Positions 1 to 10,734 of a stretch of DNA of 64,000 nt are shown piece by piece (position 1 is the stretch's first letter; each line of letters opens with the position of its first letter). Under the pieces are notes generated by a model that saw only the letters and a program-made list of their open reading frames with translations, did not search any database and was not told the origin of the DNA. The position numbers and the translations under genes are program-made. The stretch comes from Caldimonas manganoxidans ATCC BAA-369 (lineage in GTDB: Bacteria; Pseudomonadota; Gammaproteobacteria; Burkholderiales; Burkholderiaceae_C): NCBI RefSeq assembly GCF_000381125.1, contig NZ_KB905948.1:1-64000 (forward strand), in the 5' to 3' direction.

Positions 1-748
<748 letters not shown>

Positions 749-871
749 GATCTCTAAAACTCATCCGGAATTGAAGTGAACTTCACTTCTGCTTCCGTGA
801 GCGTTCAGGAAAGTCTTTCAACTTCCCCACAAGGCATCCGCCTCAAACGCCCACGCTTATCGGCTGTATCT

Positions 872-883
872 TGTTAAAGAACC
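872..883 (-). promoter_or_regulatory. rRNA leader boxA antitermination signal
   Basis: On the minus strand the leader reads GGTTCTTTAACA, close to the boxA consensus TGCTCTTTAACA. It lies about 125 nt upstream of the 16S 5' end and downstream of the promoter. BoxA recruits the NusB/NusE antitermination complex on rRNA leaders. Role inferred from motif and position. Confidence 0.6.
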
Positions 884-945
884 CACACCACAAACAAAAC
901 CTTCGCTTCGTTTGCGTCGCCAATCAGTGATCAGCGAAGACCGAG

Positions 946-975
946 ATTATTGCAAGATTCTTATTTCCTTGTCAA
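946..975 (-). promoter_or_regulatory. rrn operon sigma70 promoter
   Basis: On the minus strand a perfect -35 box TTGACA (970-975) is followed after 18 nt by AATAAT (946-951), five of six matches to the -10 consensus. Transcription would start near 938 and run through boxA into 16S. The 749-1147 stretch between 16S and ptsI holds only this promoter, the leader and AT-richer sequence; I see no gene in it. Confidence 0.7.
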
Positions 976-1147
976 GTGCTCGGTTATTTCGTCTGCTTTG
1001 CTTCACTTGAACTTGCGCCACCGGGACTCTTCGTCGCCTCGGCGCGCTGCTCAGTTGTCCGTATCGCAGCGAAGACAGAAACTTTAGCACACTTTCGAGT
1101 GGTCGTGCCAGCCCCCCAGGCTCCCACCCGGTGACGCGGCACGGCCT

Positions 1148-2935
1148 TCAGTGGGCGAGGGTGTGCTCGCGGACAAGCTCGGGCCGCAGCAGCTGTCCGC
1201 AGGTTTCCTGCGGGTTCTCGCTGGCCAGCACGGTCTGCACGTGTTGCGCCAGACGACGCGTGTCCACACGCAGGATGCGCTGCTTGATGGTGGCGATTTG
1301 CGAGGGATGCATCGAGAAGCTGCGCAAGCCCATGCCCAGCAACAAGGCCGTGAACGCAGGATCGCCGGCCATCTCGCCGCAAATGCTCACGGCTTTGCCC
1401 GCGGCCCGAGCGCAGGCGATGGTGTCGGCCACCAGACGCAGTACCGCAGGATGCCAAGGATCGTATAGGTGCGCCACGGCCTCGTCGGCGCGGTCGATGG
1501 CCAACGTGTACTGGATGAGGTCGTTGGTGCCCAAGGAGACGAAGTCGAAATATCGCAAGAAGCGCTCGACCTGCAAGGCCGCCCCGGGCACCTCGATCAT
1601 GGCCCCCACTTCGACATCGGTGTAGGGCTGACCCGCGTCGCTGAGTTGCTGCTTGGCCCGCGCCAGGGCCTCGAAGGTCTGACGCACCTCACCCAGATGG
1701 GTGAGCATGGGAATCAACAAGCGCACCTTGCCGTACGCACTGGCTCGCAGGATGGCGCGCAACTGCATGCGAAACATGCTGGGTTCGGACAAACTCCAGC
1801 GGATCGCGCGCAAGCCCATCGCTGGGTTGAGGGTGTGTTCGTGGCGCAACTCGTTGTGAGACATGCGCTCCAGGGGCTTGTCGGCGCCGATGTCGATCGT
1901 GCGTATGGTCACGGGCAGCCCTTGCATGGCCTGCACGACGGCCCGGTAGGCCTCGAACTGTTCGTCTTCACCGGGCAAAGCGCCGTTGCGGTTCATGAAG
2001 AGAAACTCGGTGCGGAACAGCCCCACGCCGACGGCGCCGGCTTGCAACGCGCTGGGCGCATCTTGCGGCAGCTCGATGTTGGCCAGCAGCTCGACGCGCT
2101 CACCGTCGAGCGTGACGGCCGGCGTGTGCCGCAAGCGCGCCAAACGCTCGCGTTCGAGTTCGCTTTGGCGCTGACGAAAGCGGTATTCCTCCAGGATGAT
2201 GGGCGACGGATCGACGATGACCACCCCGGCGTCGCCATCGATGATGACCCAGTCGTCCTGACGGATGAGATGGCTGGCTTCTCGAGCACCGACCACGGCG
2301 GGGATGCCCATGCTGCGCGCGACGATGGCGGTGTGCGAGGTCTTACCCCCCACGTCGGTGACGAAGCCCTGAAAGACGCTGCGCTTGAACTGCAGCATAT
2401 CGGCCGGCGCAATGTCATTGGCGATGAGCACGAGGGGGTCCTCCCCTCCCCAGTCGTGCGGGGCGGGCGCCGGCGGGGCCGCCAATACCGAGCCGTTGCG
2501 CCCGAGCACGCGCAGCAAGCGTTCGACGACCTGCTCGATGTCGGCTTTGCGCTCGCGCAGGTAGTCATCTTCCATTTCGTCGAATTGGCGCGCCAGGACT
2601 TCGAGCTGGGCCGACAGGGCCCATTCGGCGTTGTAATGACGCTCGACGATCCATTGTTTGGTGGCCCCGGTCAGCGCCTCGTCGTGTAACAGCATCAGGT
2701 GGACATCGAGCAAGGCCGCCAACTCAGTCGGCGCATCGGCGGGCATGTCGCGTTTGAGACCGGCCAGCTCTTCGGCCACGGCATCGCGAGCCTGGCGCAG
2801 CCGGTCGATCTCCGCCTCGACACGGTCAGGGCTGATGAAGTAGTGGGCCACGTCCACTCGGCTGGAGGCCACCAGGACCGCTTTACCGATGGCCACACCG
2901 CGCGCAACGGGCAATCCGAAGACTTGGAGGGTCAT
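1148..2935 (-). CDS. ptsI: Phosphoenolpyruvate-protein phosphotransferase (PTS enzyme I)
   Basis: Enzyme I takes phosphate from phosphoenolpyruvate onto a histidine and passes it to HPr, in the cytoplasm. The 595-residue product is full length for the family. The phospho-histidine motif GGKTSHTAIVARS places the active histidine at H201. The C-terminal PEP-binding barrel shows LFRTEFLFM, EVGAMIEVP and SLGTNDLIQY, and the catalytic cysteine is C519 in SICGEMAGD. Usually ptsH sits directly upstream, but here the upstream neighbour (cfa-like) is divergent and no ptsH is in the window. Beta-proteobacterial EI often acts in regulatory or nitrogen-linked PTS chains; which one applies here is not visible. 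Confidence 0.95.
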   Translation of the reverse strand: MTLQVFGLPVARGVAIGKAVLVASSRVDVAHYFISPDRVEAEIDRLRQARDAVAEELAGLKRDMPADAPTELAALLDVHLMLLHDEALTGATKQWIVERHYNAEWALSAQLEVLARQFDEMEDDYLRERKADIEQVVERLLRVLGRNGSVLAAPPAPAPHDWGGEDPLVLIANDIAPADMLQFKRSVFQGFVTDVGGKTSHTAIVARSMGIPAVVGAREASHLIRQDDWVIIDGDAGVVIVDPSPIILEEYRFRQRQSELERERLARLRHTPAVTLDGERVELLANIELPQDAPSALQAGAVGVGLFRTEFLFMNRNGALPGEDEQFEAYRAVVQAMQGLPVTIRTIDIGADKPLERMSHNELRHEHTLNPAMGLRAIRWSLSEPSMFRMQLRAILRASAYGKVRLLIPMLTHLGEVRQTFEALARAKQQLSDAGQPYTDVEVGAMIEVPGAALQVERFLRYFDFVSLGTNDLIQYTLAIDRADEAVAHLYDPWHPAVLRLVADTIACARAAGKAVSICGEMAGDPAFTALLLGMGLRSFSMHPSQIATIKQRILRVDTRRLAQHVQTVLASENPQETCGQLLRPELVREHTLAH

Positions 2936-3125
2936 GCCCAGATGCTAGCAGCGCTGCCTGCAGCGGTCATGAGGGTTGACCGCGGCCCGGCCGCTTGCAG
3001 CCGGTCCGCATAGCGCACCGCCGTCCTTGCAGGAGCCGGCCTGCATCGGTCAGACTCGGGGGCAAGTGCAGCGCCTGTCAGCGGCGCATCTCTCATGCAT
3101 GACCCAGCTTGTGGAGGACCACATC

Positions 3126-4361
3126 ATGTCAGGGCTTGCGGGCCTGATCGAGCAGAAACTGGAAGGTTTGCCACGTCCGGTGGCGCTGCAGTGGCCCGGC
3201 GGCAGCGCCGGCGCCCGCGATGCAGCGGTACGGCTGAAGCTCCATGAGCCGCGCTGGTTGGCCGCCTTGGCGCGCGGACAGATCGGCGCGATGGCCGACG
3301 CGTATGTGATGGGCCAGCTCGACATCGACGGCCACATGCGTGACTTGATGGCCGTGGCAGCCGCTTTGGTGGGCAACCCGGTCGCACGAGGGCAGCCGGG
3401 TTGGTGGCAGCGTTGGTGGCGATCGGTGCGCTCGCGCTGGCGCCACCACAAGGCGCGCGACGCGCGGCAGATCGAGTTTCACTACGATGTGTCGGACGAT
3501 TTCTACGCGCTGTGGCTGGATCCGAGGCGGGTGTATTCCTGCGCGTATTTCCGTGAGTCGGACATGACGCTGGCCCAGGCGCAGGAGGCCAAGCTCGATC
3601 ACATCTGCCGCAAGCTGCGGCTCGGGCCCGGTCAGCGCTTTTTGGACATCGGCGCGGGCTGGGGCGGCTTGCTGTTATGGGCGGCTCAACACTACGATGT
3701 GAAGGCCGAGGGGATCACGCTGTCGCGCAATCAGCATGCGTATGTCAACCGGCTGATCGACGAACTGGGCTTGCGCGGACGGGTGCAAATGCATTTGCGG
3801 GATTACCGCGACGTGCCGGAAGACACTCCCTATGATCGCATCGCCTCGGTGGGCATGTTCGAGCATGTCGGGCGGGCTCAGCTGGTGAGCTACTTCGACA
3901 AGATCCGCCGCCTGCTGATCCCGGGCGGCCTGGTGATGAATCACGGGATCACCGCCGCTGGACTGCACAATGCCCAGCTCGGCGCCGGCATGGGGGATTT
4001 CATCGAGAAGTACATTTTTCCCGGCGGCGAGCTGGAGCATGTCTCGGAGGTGACCCAAGCACTGAGCGCCGGGGGGCTGGAGCTCCTGGATGCGGAGAAC
4101 CTTCGGCCTCACTACGCACGCACGTTGTGGGCCTGGTCCGATGCGCTGGAGGCCCAGCTGGAGCGGGCGCGCGCGCTCACCAACGACAAAACGGTGCGCG
4201 CCTATCGTCTGTATCTGGCGGGTTGCGCAATGAGTTTCGAGCAGGGGTGGATTTCGCTGTTCCAACTGTTGGCGGCGCGGCCCAGTGGGTCTGTGGACGA
4301 GGGCTCGATGCGCGGGGCGCAATCGGCCTATCCTTTCAACCGGGAATACATGTACCGTTGA
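3126..4361 (+). CDS. cfa: Cyclopropane-fatty-acyl-phospholipid synthase family methyltransferase
   Basis: Members transfer a methylene from S-adenosylmethionine to unsaturated acyl chains of membrane phospholipids. The 411-residue product has the SAM-binding motif FLDIGAGWGGLLLWAA near residue 172, the conserved FHYDVSDDFYALWLDP block before it, and FEHVGRAQL, RLLIPGG and YIFPGGEL after it, all typical of Cfa proteins. The ATG at 3126 is chosen because GGAGG lies 8 nt upstream; longer in-frame extensions lack a ribosome site and family similarity. It is divergent from ptsI and followed 12 bp later by a DUF1840 gene. Substrate specificity (true Cfa or a related fatty-acid methyltransferase) is not certain. 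Confidence 0.88.
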   Translation: MSGLAGLIEQKLEGLPRPVALQWPGGSAGARDAAVRLKLHEPRWLAALARGQIGAMADAYVMGQLDIDGHMRDLMAVAAALVGNPVARGQPGWWQRWWRSVRSRWRHHKARDARQIEFHYDVSDDFYALWLDPRRVYSCAYFRESDMTLAQAQEAKLDHICRKLRLGPGQRFLDIGAGWGGLLLWAAQHYDVKAEGITLSRNQHAYVNRLIDELGLRGRVQMHLRDYRDVPEDTPYDRIASVGMFEHVGRAQLVSYFDKIRRLLIPGGLVMNHGITAAGLHNAQLGAGMGDFIEKYIFPGGELEHVSEVTQALSAGGLELLDAENLRPHYARTLWAWSDALEAQLERARALTNDKTVRAYRLYLAGCAMSFEQGWISLFQLLAARPSGSVDEGSMRGAQSAYPFNREYMYR

Positions 4362-4373
4362 GGCGGGACATCG

Positions 4374-4697
4374 ATGCTGTACAAATTCAAGTCCAAGGCC
4401 GCCGCCGAGGTGATCATGACGTCTGCGCACGGGGACCATGTGATGCGCCTGATCGGCAAGCCCCCGGGGCAAAAGGGCATTCTCTTGCCGCAGGAGATGC
4501 CAGCCGCGTTGAGCGCGCTGGAGCAGGCCATCGCGCAGGAAGAACATGCCCGACGCCAAGCCGAGCAAGAGGCCCAGGCCGAAGGGCACAGCCTTCCGCC
4601 GCCCGAGGACGTGAGCCTGCGGCAGCGCTTGTGGCCCCTGATCGAGATGATCCGGCGCTGTCATGCCGCCGACAAGGAAATCGTCTGGGGGGTATGA
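4374..4697 (+). CDS. DUF1840 domain-containing protein
   Basis: A 107-residue acidic cytoplasmic protein that matches the DUF1840 family across its length. It starts MLYKFKSKAAAEVIMT and has the conserved GKPPGQKGILLPQEMP block at about residues 28-43. A Glu/Ala/Gln-rich helical middle follows and then a C-terminal RQRLWPLIEMIRRC segment. The family is common in beta-proteobacteria and has no assigned function. It lies 12 bp after the cfa-like gene on the same strand and probably shares its transcript, as does the PEBP-like gene 29 bp downstream. Confidence 0.85.
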   Translation: MLYKFKSKAAAEVIMTSAHGDHVMRLIGKPPGQKGILLPQEMPAALSALEQAIAQEEHARRQAEQEAQAEGHSLPPPEDVSLRQRLWPLIEMIRRCHAADKEIVWGV

Positions 4698-4726
4698 AGC
4701 CCACCCTTGCCTGACAGGAGAGCAAC

Positions 4727-5359
4727 ATGAAACTGTGGAGCCAGAGCTGGAACGATGGACAAGCCATCCCCGAGCGCTACGCGGCCGGACGCCCGGATGC
4801 GCAGGGTGGCGTGACGTTCTCGGACAATCTCAACCCCCATTTGGCTTGGAGTGGGCTGCCCGCGGGCACGCAATCACTGGTGTTGATGTGTCACGATCCG
4901 GACGTGCCCAGCCGGGGCGAGGACGTCAATCAGCCCGACCGGGAAGTGCCAGCCGACCTGCCGCGGGTGGACTTTTTCCATTGGGTGATGGTCGATTTGC
5001 CGCCCACATTGAGCGAGATCGGCGAAGGCGAGTTCTCCAGAGGGTTCACGCCTCGGGGCAAGCCCGGACCGGCCACCCTGCATGGGGCGCGGCACGGCCT
5101 GAACGATTACACGGGTTGGTTTGCCAGCAATCCTGACATGGCGGGCTCGTATTTCGGCTATGACGGCCCCTTCCCTCCGTTCAATGATGCTCTCGTGCAC
5201 CACTACGTGTTCACGCTGTTTGCATTGGATGTGGCTCGCTGCCCTGTCGAAGGAGCGTTCACCGGCGCGCAAGTGCGCCAAGCCATCACCGGGCATGTGC
5301 TAGGCTCGGCATCTTTCGTAGGCACCTACACGCTGAATCGGCGCCTGCGCGCTGGCTGA
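4727..5359 (+). CDS. YbhB/YbcL-type PEBP (Raf kinase inhibitor-like) protein
   Basis: A 210-residue protein of the phosphatidylethanolamine-binding-protein fold. Family marks are the early NLNPHLAWSGLP segment, the CHDPDVPSRGEDVN ligand-pocket motif near residue 55, FFHWVMVDLPP, and the later HHYVFTLFALD strand. There is no signal peptide, so it is likely cytoplasmic. The bacterial role of the family is unresolved. The start is supported by GGAG a short distance upstream (CAGGAGAGCAAC before the ATG). It lies third in a same-strand run after cfa and DUF1840. Confidence 0.88.
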   Translation: MKLWSQSWNDGQAIPERYAAGRPDAQGGVTFSDNLNPHLAWSGLPAGTQSLVLMCHDPDVPSRGEDVNQPDREVPADLPRVDFFHWVMVDLPPTLSEIGEGEFSRGFTPRGKPGPATLHGARHGLNDYTGWFASNPDMAGSYFGYDGPFPPFNDALVHHYVFTLFALDVARCPVEGAFTGAQVRQAITGHVLGSASFVGTYTLNRRLRAG

Positions 5360-5377
5360 CCGTCCCGCTGGACGGTC
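5358..5377 (+). terminator. Hairpin at the stop codon of the PEBP-like gene
   Basis: GACCGTCC and GGACGGTC form a perfect 8-bp stem with a 4-nt loop, starting inside the TGA stop codon. No T-run follows, so it is a weak candidate for an intrinsic terminator. It could instead protect the transcript 3' end. Confidence 0.35.
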
Positions 5378-5437
5378 GGTGGCGTCGTTTCCAACGCCCC
5401 CCCCGCCCGCGTTGCGCCGTCCTGCGTCCTGTCTTGC

Positions 5438-6100
5438 ATGTCCGATCCGCTCCCTACCCGCATCGTGGCCATCCGCCATGGCGAGACCGCCTGGAATGTC
5501 GATGCCCGAATCCAGGGTCACCTGGACATCCCGCTCAATGACACGGGACGGCGCCAGGCCGCGCGTTTGGCTCGGGCCCTGGTCGATGAAGGCTTGCACG
5601 CGCTGTACAGCAGCGATCTGAGCCGCGCTCGGCAGACGGCGCAGGCCGTGGCCGAGCTCACCGGTTTGCCGGTGCACGCCGTGCCGGGCTTGCGCGAGCG
5701 CGCCTTCGGTCATTTCGAGGGTCGGACCTTCCGCGAGATCGAGACGCAATGGCCCGAGCAAGCGCAGCGATGGCGGCAGCGCGACCCCGAGTTCCGTCCT
5801 CAAGGCGGTGAGAGTTTGGCCGGCTTTTACCGGCGGGTGGTCACACAGGCGGAAGCCTTGGCCCGCGCCCATCCCGGCCAAACGATTGCCTTGGTCGCCC
5901 ACGGCGGCGTGCTCGACTGTCTGTATCGGGCGGCCACACGGATCGACCTGCGCGCGCCACGCACCTGGGAATTGGCCAACGCCAGCGTCAACCGGCTGCT
6001 GTACACGCGTGAGGGCTTCACGCTGGTGGGGTGGGCCGACACTCAGCATCTGCAAGATATGGCGCTGGACGAGTCCCTGGAGGGGCCTCGGGCTCGCTGA
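5438..6100 (+). CDS. Histidine phosphatase family protein (phosphoglycerate-mutase-like)
   Basis: A 220-residue cytoplasmic protein of the histidine phosphatase superfamily. The catalytic RHGETAWN motif has its phospho-accepting histidine at H14; the second active-site histidine is in VAHGGVLDC at about residue 155. The acid/base region ERAFGHFEGRTFREIE and SRARQTAQAV are also present. These features fit the GpmB/CobC/PhoE-like branch, which hydrolyses small phosphate esters. Whether the substrate is a phosphoglycerate, alpha-ribazole phosphate or another phosphate ester cannot be told; a cobT-like gene exists 23 kb away but no other cobalamin gene is near. Confidence 0.9.
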   Translation: MSDPLPTRIVAIRHGETAWNVDARIQGHLDIPLNDTGRRQAARLARALVDEGLHALYSSDLSRARQTAQAVAELTGLPVHAVPGLRERAFGHFEGRTFREIETQWPEQAQRWRQRDPEFRPQGGESLAGFYRRVVTQAEALARAHPGQTIALVAHGGVLDCLYRAATRIDLRAPRTWELANASVNRLLYTREGFTLVGWADTQHLQDMALDESLEGPRAR

Positions 6101-6172
6101 GGGTCTCCCCGTAGCCCGTGGTCACCCGTAGCTGCGCACAATGAGGATTTGTGCTTGGCTGCGGAAGGTCCT

Positions 6173-7273
6173 ATGGAAGGTGCACAGATCATCGTTTTGG
6201 CCACCCCGGTTTTTCTGTTGTTGATCGCCGTGGAATACGGCGTCGGACGCTGGCGGGGACGCAACACCTACCGGCTCAATGATGCGCTCAGCAGCATCGG
6301 CCTGGGCATCATGAGTCAGGTGGTGGGGGTCTTGACCAAGGCTTGGACGGTCGGGATCTACACCGTGGCTTACCAGCATCTGGCCCTTTGGCACTTGCCG
6401 ACCGACGCCCTCTGGGTCTGGGTGCTGGGCTTGCTGCTGTATGACCTGTGCTACTACTGGCACCATCGCCTGGGTCACGAGTGTGCGTTGTTTTGGGCGG
6501 CCCATGTGGTGCACCATCAAAGCGAGGACTACAACCTGTCCACCGCTTTGCGGCAAACCAGCTCCGGCTGGATGGGAGGCTGGCTGTTCTATCTGCCCAT
6601 GGCCGTGCTGGGATTTCCTCCGCTGGTCTTCGGTGTGGTGGCGCTCATCGACCTGCTCTACCAATACTGGGTGCACACGCAGCAAGTCGGCAAACTGGGC
6701 TGGTTCGACCGGGTGTTTTGTTCTCCGAGCAATCACCGGGTGCACCATGCCGTCAATGACAAGTATTTGGACAAGAACTTTGGCGGCATTCTGATTTTGT
6801 GGGACCGCCTGTTTGGCACCTTCGAGGAAGAGGACGACCGCGAGCCCTGCGTTTACGGTACGCGCAGCCCGCTGCGCAGCTGGAATCCCGTCTGGGCGAA
6901 CCTGCAGGTCTATCGCGACTTGGCGCTGGATTGCTGGCGCACGCGCCGCTGGAGCGACAAGCTGCGCGTGTGGTTCAAGCCACCGGGCTGGCGCCCGGCC
7001 GACGTGGCCGAGCGCTTTCCGAAGCCTCCCTTCGATCTGTCACGGGTGCACCGCTACGACCCGCCGATGCCGCGTTGGGCCCAATGGGCCGCCGCCACGC
7101 TGTTCTTGGCCTTGTTGGGAGCCACTGCCGCCTTCCTATGGCAGGCGCACACGCTCAGCCTGGGGGCGCAAGTCGGCGCCGCAGCGCTGATCGTGGCCGG
7201 GTTGTGGGGCGTGTCGGCCTTGTGCACCACCTCGGCGCCACAGCAGGCGCCTGCGGTGGGTCAAACCGCCTGA
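6173..7273 (+). CDS. Sterol desaturase / fatty acid hydroxylase family membrane protein
   Basis: An integral-membrane di-iron enzyme family protein of 366 residues. It has several hydrophobic segments (first at about residues 4-20, others between 45 and 120, and two near the C-terminus). The iron-binding histidine clusters are clear: WHHRLGHE, HVVHHQSED and NHRVHHAVND. Family members hydroxylate or desaturate lipids using oxygen. The start is set at ATG 6173 behind GGAAGG rather than the upstream TTG at 6149. The C-terminal hydrophobic tail after about residue 300 extends beyond the catalytic core. Neighbouring lipid and glycan genes suggest an envelope role; substrate unknown. Confidence 0.87.
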   Translation: MEGAQIIVLATPVFLLLIAVEYGVGRWRGRNTYRLNDALSSIGLGIMSQVVGVLTKAWTVGIYTVAYQHLALWHLPTDALWVWVLGLLLYDLCYYWHHRLGHECALFWAAHVVHHQSEDYNLSTALRQTSSGWMGGWLFYLPMAVLGFPPLVFGVVALIDLLYQYWVHTQQVGKLGWFDRVFCSPSNHRVHHAVNDKYLDKNFGGILILWDRLFGTFEEEDDREPCVYGTRSPLRSWNPVWANLQVYRDLALDCWRTRRWSDKLRVWFKPPGWRPADVAERFPKPPFDLSRVHRYDPPMPRWAQWAAATLFLALLGATAAFLWQAHTLSLGAQVGAAALIVAGLWGVSALCTTSAPQQAPAVGQTA

Positions 7274-7288
7274 GACGCCCGCAGGCTC

Positions 7289-8485
7289 GTGCTATCCTTC
7301 TCCGGTTGGCCGAGTTTGCGGCAACTTCCTTGCGGCCCTCATCGTTTTGTCGTCGCGCGTTTGTCGTCCCCACCTGACCGTCCACGCATCTTGCATTTCG
7401 TCACCGGAGGCTTCTCGGGAGCCACTCAGGTGGCGATCGACCTCGTTGACGCTGCACTGTCCAGCGCGCGCACCGAACCCTTGCTGGTCTTGCGGCGCAA
7501 GCCTCAAACGCCACGCTCCCGTATCGACGCGCTGAAGGAGCGCGGCATGCCAGTGGCCACGGTGGCGTCTTGGCCCCACGCCCTGACGGTTTGGCAACTG
7601 GTGCGCCTGTGCCGCAAGTTTCGGCCCCAGGTACTGGTGGCACATGGGTTCAGCGAGCACCTCTGGGGACGGTATGCCGGCCTGTGGGCCAAGGTGCCGG
7701 CCTTGGTGCATGTGGAGCACAACTCGCGTGAGCGCTACACGCCTTGGCGTTTGGCGCAGGCGCGTTGGCTGGCCCGGCGCACTGCGCGCATCGTTGGTGT
7801 CTCCGAGGGTGTGCGCGAGCAACTGCTGAGACTGGGCTTCCCGCAAGATCGCACCGTGGCGATCCCCAATGGCATCCGGCTGGAGCGATTCGCGCAGGCC
7901 GACGAGCATCCCCTCGAAGCACGTGAGCCAGGCATCGTGATGGCGGCCCGCTTCGCCAAGCAAAAAGACCACGCCACCTTGCTACAGGCCATCGCGGTAT
8001 TGAAGACTCGGGGGTGGACACCCCCGGTGTGGCTGGCCGGTGGCGGCAAGCCACGGCACCTCGAAGCAGCGCAGCAGTTGTGCCATCGCCTCGGACTGGA
8101 CGGGCAAGTTCACTTTCTGGGGCACTGCAGCGACCTGCCCGGTCTGCTGATGAGCCAGCGCATCTGCGTTTTGTCCACTCACTATGAGGGGATGCCCTTG
8201 TCCCTGGTGGAAGGCATGGCCGCCGGCTGTGCCGTCGTGGGCACGGCCGTGCCGGGCGTTCGCGAACTCATCGACCACGGCCACAATGGCCTGCTCGTTC
8301 CCCATGAGGACCCCGTCGCGCTGGCCGATGCGCTGTGCGAGCTGCTGTCCGATGCGGCCAAAGCCAGTCGGCTGGCTCGACAAGGACGCCAGACGGCGCT
8401 GAACCGACATGGGCTGGACCTGATGCAGCGCCGCTATGAAACGCTGTTTCTGGCGCTGGCCGGTTCGACCTCTCCTCATGCCTGA
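7289..8485 (+). CDS. Glycosyltransferase family 4 protein
   Basis: A GT-B-fold glycosyltransferase. The N-terminal domain begins RILHFVTGGFSGATQVA. The C-terminal donor-binding domain shows VMAARFAKQKDH, HFLGHCSDLP, and the EX7E-type STHYEGMPLSLVEGMAAG followed by VPGVRELIDHG. This fits retaining GT4 enzymes that add sugars to lipid carriers or polysaccharides at the cytoplasmic face of the membrane. The frame opens at a GTG at 7289. A TTG at 7361 giving a start just before the first beta strand is also plausible and would fit the family better, so the first 24 residues are doubtful. A GT2 gene follows 8 bp downstream and is probably co-expressed. Confidence 0.88.
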   Translation: MLSFSGWPSLRQLPCGPHRFVVARLSSPPDRPRILHFVTGGFSGATQVAIDLVDAALSSARTEPLLVLRRKPQTPRSRIDALKERGMPVATVASWPHALTVWQLVRLCRKFRPQVLVAHGFSEHLWGRYAGLWAKVPALVHVEHNSRERYTPWRLAQARWLARRTARIVGVSEGVREQLLRLGFPQDRTVAIPNGIRLERFAQADEHPLEAREPGIVMAARFAKQKDHATLLQAIAVLKTRGWTPPVWLAGGGKPRHLEAAQQLCHRLGLDGQVHFLGHCSDLPGLLMSQRICVLSTHYEGMPLSLVEGMAAGCAVVGTAVPGVRELIDHGHNGLLVPHEDPVALADALCELLSDAAKASRLARQGRQTALNRHGLDLMQRRYETLFLALAGSTSPHA

Positions 8486-8493
8486 GTCCCTTC

Positions 8494-9516
8494 ATGGACA
8501 CCTCTCCTTGGCTAAGCGTTCTCATTCCCGTCTACAACGTCGAGCTCTATTTGCAGGCCTGCGTGGAGTCGATCCTGATGCAGGCCGACGAGCAGGTGGA
8601 AATCGTCTTGCTCAACGATGCCTCCACCGACGGGTCTGTGCAGGTGATCTCGCGGCTGCAGCAGTCCTGGCCGGGACGGCTACGCGTCTTGCACCATGAC
8701 CGCAACCGTGGGCTGAGTGCGGCACGCAATACGATGCTGGATGCGGCATGTGGGCGTTATGTGTGGTTCGTGGATTCGGACGATCTGATGGCCCCCGGCG
8801 CGATTGGTGAGCTGCGAGCCACCGTCGATCGTGACGCGCCGGACCTGGTGCTTTGCGATTTCAGCGTGCTGCGTGAGCGCCCTCGGCTGAAGCATCGGCT
8901 ACGCGGAGAATCGCATCGACGCACCTTCATCGGTCCGTCTGGCCGCACGCTCACGGACCGATCCGTGTTGTTCGCCGGGGTGCTCGAGGGAGTGAATCTG
9001 CATGCGTGGTCCAAGATCGCCAAGCGCGATCTGTGGGCCGATGATCTGCGGTTCCCGCAGGGGCGCTACTTCGAAGACATGATGGTGATCCCTCGTCTGG
9101 TCCTGCGCGCCCAAAGCTTCCATCACGTGGCCCGCCCCTGGATCCGATACCGTCAGCGACAGGGCAGCATCCTGGCAACCATGTCCATGCAAAAGGCCCA
9201 GGACATGTCTCGTTCTTTGCTGGGAGTGCGTGAAGCGCTGGCCTCGGCGCCGTTTCAGCCAACGCCTCGAGCACAGTTCGCACTGGCTTACTTGGCGGCC
9301 CGAAACTACATCGGCGCCGCCCGGTATGTGGCCAAGCACCACCCTCAACACCAAGCCGCCAGGCTGCGCGAGTTTCGCCAGGATTTCATGCAAACGATTT
9401 CGCTGGACTTGCGTGAACTGCGCCAGGCCTACCTGAGTCGGGGTTGGATTTGGCGCTGGCTGCGTCTGCAGCATTGGCTGCAACAGGCCCCGCTTGGATC
9501 GAGCGAGGCGCGGTGA
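8494..9516 (+). CDS. Glycosyltransferase family 2 protein
   Basis: A 340-residue GT-A-fold enzyme. It opens with SVLIPVYNVELYLQACVESIL, the nucleotide-sugar site NDASTDGS near residue 49, NRGLSAARN, and the metal-binding FVDSDD at about residue 91. These are standard for inverting family 2 transferases acting on surface glycans. The C-terminal third (after about residue 240) is basic and helical with no clear family. It follows the GT4 gene by 8 bp, so the two probably act on the same polysaccharide or glycolipid; the product is unknown. It converges on ruvB, and the 140 bp between them hold nothing recognisable. Confidence 0.88.
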   Translation: MDTSPWLSVLIPVYNVELYLQACVESILMQADEQVEIVLLNDASTDGSVQVISRLQQSWPGRLRVLHHDRNRGLSAARNTMLDAACGRYVWFVDSDDLMAPGAIGELRATVDRDAPDLVLCDFSVLRERPRLKHRLRGESHRRTFIGPSGRTLTDRSVLFAGVLEGVNLHAWSKIAKRDLWADDLRFPQGRYFEDMMVIPRLVLRAQSFHHVARPWIRYRQRQGSILATMSMQKAQDMSRSLLGVREALASAPFQPTPRAQFALAYLAARNYIGAARYVAKHHPQHQAARLREFRQDFMQTISLDLRELRQAYLSRGWIWRWLRLQHWLQQAPLGSSEAR

Positions 9517-9656
9517 CCCCAACGAGGCAGAACAACCGTTGTCAAGGCCGCCGCACGGAGCCCGCGGCATCGCGTGCAAGGTCGTCGATCGATTCTTCTC
9601 GGCGGCTGGATGCGTGCCGCACTGTGGCCGGACGATGTCGCTGACGATGCCTCTTC

Positions 9657-10724
<1,068 letters not shown>

Positions 10725-10734
10725 GGGCGCCGGC

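Noticed and set aside
1084-1147. Terminator of ptsI
   Set aside because: Only a GTGCC/GGCAC pairing with a long loop and no T-run is present; not convincing.
2976-3125. Longer N-terminus for the cfa-like protein
   Set aside because: The extra residues are unrelated to the family, and the strong GGAGG is placed for ATG 3126.
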